Assembly: GCA_001515945.1 (NCBI GenBank)
Contig: LOER01000032.1
Span: 62,001-126,000, forward strand
Direction: 5' to 3'
Source of the DNA: Desulfitibacter sp. BRH_c19
Lineage (GTDB): Bacteria > Bacillota > DSM-16504 > Desulfitibacterales > Desulfitibacteraceae
Length of the DNA: 64,000 bases
Program-made: the position numbers and the translations under genes
Notes under the pieces: generated by a model
The model's input: only the letters and a program-made list of their open reading frames with translations
What the model was told of the DNA's origin: nothing
Databases searched by the model: none
Shown: in pieces, positions 54,479-61,554 of the stretch
How the letters are laid out: each line of letters begins with the position of its first letter
Position numbering within the stretch: position 1 is the stretch's first letter

Positions 54479-55546
54479 TTATTCCTGTGTAGCTAAAATT
54501 CCTGCAGCACCAGCAGCTAAAAAGTAGTAACGTTCCTCTTCAACTGACCTGCCCATGGTCGAAAAGGGGATATTCAAATGTTCTGCATAGTCCAATACCT
54601 TTTCTGCATCAATGGTGATAAAGGTGTGCAAATCATCTAATCTTCTTTCACGAATCTGATTCTTTAAGTAATCGTTTTCCTCTTTAGGTAAAACGGGAAG
54701 AGATACCTCAGCTGGCTGTAATGCTACTTTTTCAAGGATAGTTAAAGTATGATGGCTGAGACCTTTGTGTCTATCCCTCTTATCCTTAAAAGTGATTCTA
54801 GGAATAGCAATTGCTCTGCCTTTAAGAACGTTTACTGCATTAATTATGTCACCCTGTTCAATTCCTGTAAAACCCCACTTAGTTCCAGTACCTACAACAC
54901 CCGGTCCCATACAAATAATTACTGCGTCAGCCTCTAATACTTCCTTTGCTGCAATTAAACCTGAGTAGATATTTACAGCTTCATAGTCTCCCCCATATGC
55001 ATGCCCCACGGTAATGGTCCCATCAATTAACCCTTGTTCTTTTAATACAGGTACCGTTTTACTAAATGCAAGTGGTAAGGCACCACCGTCTGTCATTATG
55101 TAAACAAGTTTTCCATTTGGGTTCATTAATTTGTAGCCCAAAGCAGCAGGAGCTAATTTGCTATGTAAACTACCTATCATAACTGGGATGTTATTCAAGT
55201 CTTTAAAATCTGATATTTCCCCATGATGAGGATTACCTTGTTCTTCAACTGCTAGAACCTTTATTTGAAAGGGAGTATATCTCAGCTTCATGATATGCCC
55301 TGGTTCTTTAGCTTTACTTTCTATACTAGACAGGTTTAGCATTACAATATGGTACCCACCTGTACCAAGACCATGTTCAACAGCTGTAGTATTTAAGACA
55401 ACTTCATCTCCAGGCTTAACAGTTCCTGTTGCAGTTGGATAATTAATTGCAGAAAATAATTGCTCATCTATAGTAACCTTTATCCATTGTATATCAGCAT
55501 TTTCTTTCTCAATTTCTAATACCTGTCCGATTTTCTTGGATATCAT
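54479..55546 (-). CDS. DUF3866 protein
   Basis: 355 residues, soluble. KPGDEVVLNTTAVEHGLGTGGYHIV near residue 50, LHSKLAPAALGYKLMNP, YIMTDGGALPLAFSK, MGPGVVGTGTKWGFTGIEQG near 225 and FKDKRDRHKGLSHHT identify DUF3866, an uncharacterised actinobacterial and clostridial family. It follows the MraY-like gene in the operon and ends tail to tail with the mciZ-like gene. ATG behind GGGAGGG. Confidence 0.82.
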   Translation of the reverse strand: MISKKIGQVLEIEKENADIQWIKVTIDEQLFSAINYPTATGTVKPGDEVVLNTTAVEHGLGTGGYHIVMLNLSSIESKAKEPGHIMKLRYTPFQIKVLAVEEQGNPHHGEISDFKDLNNIPVMIGSLHSKLAPAALGYKLMNPNGKLVYIMTDGGALPLAFSKTVPVLKEQGLIDGTITVGHAYGGDYEAVNIYSGLIAAKEVLEADAVIICMGPGVVGTGTKWGFTGIEQGDIINAVNVLKGRAIAIPRITFKDKRDRHKGLSHHTLTILEKVALQPAEVSLPVLPKEENDYLKNQIRERRLDDLHTFITIDAEKVLDYAEHLNIPFSTMGRSVEEERYYFLAAGAAGILATQE

Positions 55547-55582
55547 TTTTAGGTCCCTCCCCTGAATTATTATATATAATAA

Positions 55583-56389
55583 TTAGCTCCTACCCCAATG
55601 ATCTAAGTGGCTTAGGAACTGATTACTTTCTATAAGAGAATTTAAAGATTTCTTTTCAGTATACCAGTGTAGCATTATTAAAACAAGAACTATTAGAATA
55701 TTCATTAAAAAAGGTAATACTAAGACGCTTACTATACCAACACTCATACCAATAAAATTAGAGCCAGCATCTCCAAGCATAGATTTAGCTTTAAGATCAA
55801 AGGGTGCATACGCAAGGATACAACCTAACAAAGGATATAATAATACTATACTAGTATTGTTTAAAATAAATGCCATGAATAATAAGAAAACAGATACAGT
55901 AAATAATGCCTTAATACATCTTCCAGGCCTTAAATCAAATAAATTAAAGGCATTTGTAAATAAGATAATTATTAAAAAATTAACCATAAAATCTAATAAA
56001 CTATCTGAAAATAATAGAGCTCCAATAAATGCAATAAAAACCCCAGTAAAGGCCTTTAACATTCCAGTTGAAAATTTCCCTTTAAATAATAAATTTTTGA
56101 AATGACCCTTCAGACCTTTAATTTGTGTATCTCCTTTTAAATCGTCATAAAGCCCTATCAGGCCAGTAATAATAATGGCACCTGCATAAAAGGATATGGC
56201 TATAGGTGATATTGTATAGTACCACGCAAAGAGCACTAAGACACTAGGAGGAATTAGGATAAACCCCAAGCCTATAGGTATGCTATTTCCTTTGTAATTT
56301 TTCTTAGTCCAGTTTAGTAAAGCAAATTTTTTTATACCAGCTGGAACAAGTAACCTAGTCATTAGATAAGCTAAGAATGTAGCTGCCAT
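55583..56389 (-). CDS. MraY/WecA-like phosphosugar transferase
   Basis: 268 residues with about nine membrane helices. GLYDDLKGD near residue 75, FNLFDLRPGRCIKA and LGDAGSNFIGMSVG near 200 are the acidic loops of the UDP-sugar:polyprenyl-phosphate phosphosugar transferase family. It is shorter than MraY (about 320) and lacks the histidine-rich loop, so a cell-surface polymer rather than peptidoglycan synthesis is possible. ATG at 56389, five bases after the GT2 gene, behind GGGGGA. Confidence 0.8.
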   Translation of the reverse strand: MAATFLAYLMTRLLVPAGIKKFALLNWTKKNYKGNSIPIGLGFILIPPSVLVLFAWYYTISPIAISFYAGAIIITGLIGLYDDLKGDTQIKGLKGHFKNLLFKGKFSTGMLKAFTGVFIAFIGALLFSDSLLDFMVNFLIIILFTNAFNLFDLRPGRCIKALFTVSVFLLFMAFILNNTSIVLLYPLLGCILAYAPFDLKAKSMLGDAGSNFIGMSVGIVSVLVLPFLMNILIVLVLIMLHWYTEKKSLNSLIESNQFLSHLDHWGRS

Positions 56390-56394
56390 TTTAT

Positions 56395-57069
56395 CTAGTT
56401 CCCCCAAAGTCTTAATCTAAATAATGAAAACAATATATGATAAAATTGTTTTCCCCGATGCGTAAAATCTGAGATAGACCTACCAGTTTCTCTATGACTC
56501 ATTTGGGTTTCAACTTCTTTAACTAATAGCCCCTTTTGTAATGCTTTAATGGTAGCCACAACCTCAACACCAAATCCTGTTGCAAATGGAAATACTTCAT
56601 TAAATGCCTTTCTATTCATAACTCTTTGTCCTGAAAGAGGTGCCTTAAAATTATCACCCCCATACGCTCTTATTCCCAGATTGGCTAAGGCCTTTACCAA
56701 TCCTATGCCTCCTTTTTTTTTGGCCCTTGGAAAGGCAGCTATGGTCATGTCAGCCTCATGATTAGTTACAGGTTCTACTAGCTTTGCAAGCTCATTAGCA
56801 CTTTCACACAAATCGGCATCAATTAACGCTATTAACTCCCTATTACATTGCAAACATCCTAGATTTAATGCTTTACCTTTGCCTAGATTATTCTTAAGCC
56901 TTATAAGCTCAACACCTTCATTATGTGCATATTCTGCCGTTTTATCTGTAGATCCATCATCAACTACTATAATCTGTTCTACACCCTTAACCTTAAGCAC
57001 AGCCCTAATTGTTTTTCGTATATTTGTTTCTTCGTTATATGCTGGTATCACCACAGATATCGATTTCAA
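56395..57069 (-). CDS. Glycosyltransferase family 2
   Basis: 224 residues, GT-A fold, no membrane helix. VVIPAYNEETNIRKTIRAVL at residue 6, IIVVDDGSTDKTAEYA, and ALIDADLC as the DxD site, with GQRVMNRKAFNEVFPF further on. It is similar to polyprenyl-phosphate glycosyltransferases. TTG start behind AGGAGGA. Between steA and the MraY-like gene. Confidence 0.86.
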   Translation of the reverse strand: MKSISVVIPAYNEETNIRKTIRAVLKVKGVEQIIVVDDGSTDKTAEYAHNEGVELIRLKNNLGKGKALNLGCLQCNRELIALIDADLCESANELAKLVEPVTNHEADMTIAAFPRAKKKGGIGLVKALANLGIRAYGGDNFKAPLSGQRVMNRKAFNEVFPFATGFGVEVVATIKALQKGLLVKEVETQMSHRETGRSISDFTHRGKQFYHILFSLFRLRLWGN

Positions 57070-57082
57070 AGCAAAGATCCTC

Positions 57083-58216
57083 CTAAACTTGCAATATTAG
57101 CCGTAATCTCATGTATAGTAACCTAGCAAATTGAAAAGCTGGGGGAGATACCATAAGTACAATTACTAGAGGTATAAGAGCTGCCGAAACCATTGCTATT
57201 AGATATTTTAATCTAAATTTCTGTTTATAAAGCTGGTTCACTCCCCTTGCATCCATAAGTATCGAGCCTACCTTTATTCTTACTAAAAAGGTACTTGACA
57301 TTCCTTTTCTACCTTTTTCAAGAAAATCAATTACATTAGAATGTGTTCCAACTGCAACAATAAGTTCTACACCTTTTTCATAGGCTAAGAGCATGGCTAC
57401 ATCTTCACTAGTTCCAAATGTAGGAAGTACTTTATAATTGCTGATACCAAGTTTCTTTATTCTATCAATCCCAGGAGCTTTTCCATTACTGTATGCATGA
57501 ATCACAAGCTCAGCACCAGATTTTAAAGCTTTATCAGAGACACTATCCATGTCCCCTATTATCAAGTGTGGTTTTAAACCATTTTCCATTAGTGCATCTG
57601 CTCCACCATCTACACCAATTAGTACTGGTTTCATTTCCCTGATATAGCTTTTAAGGGCTTGTAAATCCGCTTTATACTTTTGTCCTCTGACCACTATCAG
57701 GCATTGTTTTCCTTTAAAAGTAGTTTTGATATGGGAAGTGTCTATTTCCTTAAAAATTACTTCAAGCTCTTTATTTGCATATTCAATGGTATTTTTAATA
57801 AAGCTTTCTAGCTGGGGGTTAAAATTCTCCTTTGCCTTTTTTAAAGCGGCCTTAACTGTTTGTACATTCAATAACTTTCCCTGTGCTAAAAAAGCACCTG
57901 AGCTTGTGTAAATTGTGCTACCAATAATGGTTATTTCATCCCCATTATTAACAGCCTCCCAGATATCTTCATTAATACAATCAATTAATGGTACTCCCTT
58001 TTGGACTAAATTTAATGGACCTGGATTAGGGTATTTTCCTGTGCAGGACTTTTTTACATTTAAGACAGCCTTAACTTTAGCCTCAATAAGTGTATTGGCT
58101 GCTATCTCATCCAAATCTTCGTGGGCTATCAAGGCAATATCACCTGGCTTTAGGTTAGGAACCAGTTCCTTTGTTCTACGATTTTTTAAAACTCGCCCTT
58201 TAACTAAGCGATTCAT
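57083..58216 (-). CDS. steA: Cytokinetic ring protein SteA
   Basis: 377 residues. The N-terminal NLKPGDIALIAHEDLDEIAANTLI region, NVKKSCTGKYPNPGPLNLV, a thiamin-pyrophosphokinase-like middle (VGVDGGADALMENGLKPHLIIGDMDSVSD, split GGADALMENGLKP and LIIGDMDSVSD) and a single C-terminal membrane helix define SteA. In actinobacteria SteA works with SteB at the division ring. No SteB is evident here. ATG at 58216 behind AAGGGTG, first gene of a group reaching DUF3866. Confidence 0.84.
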   Translation of the reverse strand: MNRLVKGRVLKNRRTKELVPNLKPGDIALIAHEDLDEIAANTLIEAKVKAVLNVKKSCTGKYPNPGPLNLVQKGVPLIDCINEDIWEAVNNGDEITIIGSTIYTSSGAFLAQGKLLNVQTVKAALKKAKENFNPQLESFIKNTIEYANKELEVIFKEIDTSHIKTTFKGKQCLIVVRGQKYKADLQALKSYIREMKPVLIGVDGGADALMENGLKPHLIIGDMDSVSDKALKSGAELVIHAYSNGKAPGIDRIKKLGISNYKVLPTFGTSEDVAMLLAYEKGVELIVAVGTHSNVIDFLEKGRKGMSSTFLVRIKVGSILMDARGVNQLYKQKFRLKYLIAMVSAALIPLVIVLMVSPPAFQFARLLYMRLRLILQV

Positions 58217-58280
58217 GATTAACACCCTTTTTTAGGTTGCCCAAGGACATAATTTCATATTATCTTTTTAAATACAAAAT

Positions 58281-58356
58281 AAAAAAAGAACCATGAAACC
58301 TTAAGGTTATTGCTCCTACTAGAATGCAACAACATATTCAAGATTCATGGCCTTCT
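58281..58356 (-). terminator. Terminator of the LPxTG protein gene
   Basis: Minus strand GGCCATGAA (near 58347), a 30-base inner region, TTTCATGGTTC, then TTTTTTT. An inner palindrome AACCTTAAGGTT adds structure. Confidence 0.65.
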
Positions 58357-58372
58357 TCACTTTTTATAATTT

Positions 58373-60583
58373 TTAAGTTAATCTTTTTCCATATCTTCTG
58401 AGCAATAAACCTCCACCTGCTAATACCATTCCACCAAACAATAGCATTCCACTTGCACCAGTCTTAGGTAGCTCAGGTTCTTCAACTTCGTCAACAACTA
58501 CAGGATCAGGAATCTTTGGATCGTCAGGTCTAACATTTGGAGGAGGTGGGTCCACCTTATCTCCTTGTTTTACTATATAATGGGCAGGATCGGTATCCGT
58601 ATACGTTCTCCCACTATAATCTCCAGTAGCAGTAGCAGTATTCTTGTGCTGGCCATTTGCTGCACCCACAGGACCAAAGATGTATTCGAAGCTACTACCT
58701 TTACTCAATGAATCCTCTATTTCATCTTCATCAAGGTCATCAAAATAGTCATCTGTAAGTGTAATGTTGGTTAATCTAACATCACCAGTATTAGTAACAA
58801 CAAACTTAAAGAACACATCACTATTTTCTGTTGTTTCAGGTCCGCTAGCTGAATTTGCATCATCCCAAGTATCCTTACCATCTACAGAAACGTACTTCTT
58901 AACATCAATTCTTGGTTTTTTTGAACCATTTGGTGGTGGATCAGATTCCTTTTTGTTTTTAACAAGTACTTCGTCGGTTTTTTCATAAACAGAAAGAACT
59001 ACACTACTTGTAGAAATACTATCAAATTTATAGGGTGAAGGAACATTTAATTCTTTAAAGGTGTATGTTCCAAAATCTAGATCCTTCAAGGTTACTGGAA
59101 CATTCTCACTAACCTGTATAACCCTTTTCACTACACCATCGCCCATTGTTGGATAGGTGACCTCTACATCAAATTTTTTCGCCTTATCTGTGGTGTTACC
59201 ATTAATTACATGTTTTTTAATAACTAACATAGCCTTTTCAGGATCACTTTCCTTGTAGTTAGTGATAGTTACTTCTTTATGCATACTCTCATCTGTAGTT
59301 CCGTCAGGGATGGTTACATTAAATGTTGCCTTATTAGTTTTGTAACCAGTTGGCAGATTGATCTCTTCAACAAGATAGGCTCCTGGATCTAAATTAGAAA
59401 ATACTGCTGATGAATTGACACTAACTAATTTAATTTGAGAGTACATGTTATCAGGACCACCAGTAACTTTTACACTAAAATCTATACTAGCCTCTTGATC
59501 TGTACCTCCACTTATGACTTTGTTTACAGTAATACTGCCTTTTTCAGGATCACTTTCCTTGTAGTTAGTGATAGTTACTTCTTTATGCATACTCTCATCT
59601 GTAGTTCCGTCAGGGATGGTTACATTAAATGTTGCCTTATTAGTTTTGTAACCAGTTGGCAGATTGATCTCTTCAACAAGATAGGCTCCTGGATCTAAAT
59701 TAGAAAATACTGCTGATGAATTGACACTAACTAATTTAATTTGAGAGTACATGTTATCAGGACCACCAGTAACTTTTACACTAAAATCTATACTAGCCTC
59801 TTGATCTGTACCTCCACTTATGACTTTGTTTACAGTAATACTGCCTTTTTCAGGATCATTTTCCATGTAGTTAGTGATAGTTACTTCTTTATGCATACTT
59901 TCATCTGTAGTTCCGTCAGGGATGGTTACATTAAATGTTGCCTTGTTAGTTTTGTAACCAGTTGGCAGATTGATTTCTTCAACTACATAATTTCCTGGTT
60001 CCAAATTAGAAAATAGTGCTGGTGAATTTAAACCGAAATTTTTAGTTTGAGAATAGTAGTTGTCAGGTCCACCAGTAACTTTCACTATGAAAACAGCACT
60101 TTCATCATCAGTTGTGCCATCAGTTATTAGTTTATTTACTGTAATACTACCCTTATCATGTTCTTGCTTGGTGCACCAATAAAAAACTAAATGGCTAATC
60201 TCTTGATTTGTTCCTAAACCTAAATTTGTATCGCTCTTAATTGCTGGATCATAACTGTAAAGGGTTCCTCCTTCTTTTCCACCTTTTACAAATACATGGC
60301 TAATATTAATATCTGATACCCAATCAACTAAAGTACCCGAGGAATGAAAGTATACAGAAACATAAACCGATGGGTTTTCATCTAAAAGGTATCTTCCATC
60401 TTTTGGTGGATCAATTTTCATTTCATTACAGTCATTTAATGCAGGAACATGATTATTAGGAAAGTTATCTGGTATTGGAGTCTCAGTCCTACCTTCAGCA
60501 AGAACCATACTGTAAGTGAGTAATAAAGTTATTATTAATACTACAGCTAATATGGTTACTTTTGCAATTCTGTTATTCTTCAT
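58373..60583 (-). CDS. LPxTG cell-wall protein with DUF5979/Cna-B-like repeats
   Basis: 736 residues. Signal peptide (residues 1-30, VTILAVVLIITLLLTYSMVLA), then three SITVNK-type repeat domains of 102 residues (about residues 145-450), a fourth related domain, a DUF11-like domain with TGDVRLTNITLTDD, a proline-rich stretch and the sorting signal LPKTG, a hydrophobic helix and RRYGKR. Sortase would link it to the wall. No sortase is in the window. Start ATG behind GGGAGG. It stands alone, with its own promoter and terminator. Confidence 0.9.
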   Translation of the reverse strand: MKNNRIAKVTILAVVLIITLLLTYSMVLAEGRTETPIPDNFPNNHVPALNDCNEMKIDPPKDGRYLLDENPSVYVSVYFHSSGTLVDWVSDINISHVFVKGGKEGGTLYSYDPAIKSDTNLGLGTNQEISHLVFYWCTKQEHDKGSITVNKLITDGTTDDESAVFIVKVTGGPDNYYSQTKNFGLNSPALFSNLEPGNYVVEEINLPTGYKTNKATFNVTIPDGTTDESMHKEVTITNYMENDPEKGSITVNKVISGGTDQEASIDFSVKVTGGPDNMYSQIKLVSVNSSAVFSNLDPGAYLVEEINLPTGYKTNKATFNVTIPDGTTDESMHKEVTITNYKESDPEKGSITVNKVISGGTDQEASIDFSVKVTGGPDNMYSQIKLVSVNSSAVFSNLDPGAYLVEEINLPTGYKTNKATFNVTIPDGTTDESMHKEVTITNYKESDPEKAMLVIKKHVINGNTTDKAKKFDVEVTYPTMGDGVVKRVIQVSENVPVTLKDLDFGTYTFKELNVPSPYKFDSISTSSVVLSVYEKTDEVLVKNKKESDPPPNGSKKPRIDVKKYVSVDGKDTWDDANSASGPETTENSDVFFKFVVTNTGDVRLTNITLTDDYFDDLDEDEIEDSLSKGSSFEYIFGPVGAANGQHKNTATATGDYSGRTYTDTDPAHYIVKQGDKVDPPPPNVRPDDPKIPDPVVVDEVEEPELPKTGASGMLLFGGMVLAGGGLLLRRYGKRLT
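59235..59846 (-). repeat. Two identical 306-base tandem copies
   Basis: 59235-59540 and 59541-59846 are base-for-base identical as far as I compared them; a third, diverged copy follows upstream to about 60150. Each encodes one 102-residue surface domain, so changes in copy number keep the frame. Confidence 0.92.
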
Positions 60584-60671
60584 TCTTTACCTCCCTTCTT
60601 CAATTTTCATATTATAAATACTAAAACTATAACCTTTATCCCATGGCCACCACCCTTCTATATCTACTATT

Positions 60672-60706
60672 ATTATTTATGCGCTGCGACAAGTATCAAG
60701 ACTTGT
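60672..60706 (-). promoter_or_regulatory. Promoter of the LPxTG gene with inverted repeat
   Basis: Minus strand TTGATA (60694-60699), 16-bp spacer, AATAAT (60672-60677). The inverted repeat ACAAGT-N6-ACTTGT (60689-60706) covers the -35 box. The stretch between it and the gene shows only a two-codon reading frame behind AAGGGTGG. Confidence 0.5.
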
Positions 60707-60745
60707 TTTTGATGCAAAAAAAATGTAAAAGTAATATGGGTATAT

Positions 60746-60919
60746 TTATTTAAAATTGACTGTGTATATATTATCTGATTTTTTTACTATGTCTGATTCC
60801 TGAAGTTTCATCACGGGTCTTTTGGTTAAATCATGACCACAGGTAGGACAGCGCCATTCACCCAGACATGAGGCTGAATAGGAAAATTTTCCACATTTAT
60901 CGCAAAGTTTTTTTATCAT
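60746..60919 (-). CDS. Small zinc-ribbon protein
   Basis: 57 residues. LCDKCGKFSYSASCLGEWRCPTCGHDL gives CxxC and CxxC pairs 19 residues apart, a rubredoxin- or zinc-ribbon-like knuckle. ATG at 60919 behind AAGGGGTG; a GTG nine bases upstream overlaps that site. No function known; it lies in the gap between the LPxTG gene and the gene-free stretch with 0A boxes. Confidence 0.7.
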   Translation of the reverse strand: MIKKLCDKCGKFSYSASCLGEWRCPTCGHDLTKRPVMKLQESDIVKKSDNIYTVNFK

Positions 60920-61001
60920 TAGACACACCCCTTACTATTAGAAAATTAGATAGGTATTTATTAACAATAATTCCTAAGTACTATCTTAAGGTTGATAAAG
61001 T

Positions 61002-61030
61002 AAAAAATCCTGCGAAAATACACACAGGAA
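61002..61030 (-). terminator. Orphan terminator
   Basis: Minus strand TCCTG, 12-base loop, CAGGA, TTTTTT. It lies 171 bases past the DUF192 stop and 83 bases before the small zinc-ribbon gene start, so it either ends a long DUF192 tail or a small RNA. Confidence 0.65.
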
Positions 61031-61070
61031 TAATAAAAATAAGTTACAGATAACATGTTATTTAACATAG

Positions 61071-61186
61071 TTTCGACAAAGAATTTTAGCTAATATAGAA
61101 GATTTTATCTAATAACTTGTCTAAAATAGTATAGTAAAGCATAAGTGGTAAATTTACTTTCAAATTAACCAAAAAAATGTCGAAAA
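61071..61186 (-). promoter_or_regulatory. Two Spo0A boxes in a gene-free stretch
   Basis: The minus strand has TTTGTCGAAA (61071-61080), a full match to the 0A-box consensus; the plus strand has ATGTCGAAAA (61177-61186). The stretch 61031-61200 has no coding sequence I can support. A palindrome ATAACATGTTAT (61050-61061) lies next to the first box. Confidence 0.55.
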
Positions 61187-61200
61187 CTAAAAATAATAGT

Positions 61201-61554
61201 TTACGATATAAGCTTAATCTTGTCTCCTAAATTAGTTCCAGAAGTCTTAAAGGTACTTGCAGGAGCTTCAATTACATAATCTGCTTTTCGAATAGTAGGA
61301 CTAAACTTATATGGTAGCATAGAGTCAATAATGTGGCAGATGTAATTATTTTTATCAACAAAGGCAACATCTATTGTAAATGACATTGCCATAGTATGAA
61401 CTGCTTTACATGGCTTAATAATTATACCCTTCCCATGTGGTAGAGATGATTTACCTAAAAGACCTTTAAGTCTTAAGAAAAAACTATCAGCTATCTCTAC
61501 TTCTTCAAGGAGAATAGTATTTTTTGATTCATTAAACACCTTGACTTTTATCAT
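61201..61554 (-). CDS. DUF192 protein
   Basis: 117 residues. FFLRLKGLLGKSSLPHGKGIIIKPCKAVHTMAMSFTIDVAFVDK is split as LRLKGLLGKSS, GIIIKPCKAVHTMAM and FTIDVAFVDK, with DYVIEAPASTF near the end, as in DUF192. The function is unknown, and no signal peptide is visible. ATG at 61554 with AAGGT upstream; a longer frame runs back through the preceding gene and is rejected. It overlaps the VWA gene by 23 bases. Confidence 0.85.
   Translation of the reverse strand: MIKVKVFNESKNTILLEEVEIADSFFLRLKGLLGKSSLPHGKGIIIKPCKAVHTMAMSFTIDVAFVDKNNYICHIIDSMLPYKFSPTIRKADYVIEAPASTFKTSGTNLGDKIKLIS

Noticed and set aside
59435-60016. Two near-identical plus-strand frames in the LPxTG gene
   Set aside because: They repeat only because the sense repeats do; they are antisense shadows.
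59235-60150. Repeats considered as CRISPR or mobile element
   Set aside because: Units are 306 bases, contiguous and coding, without spacers or transposase.
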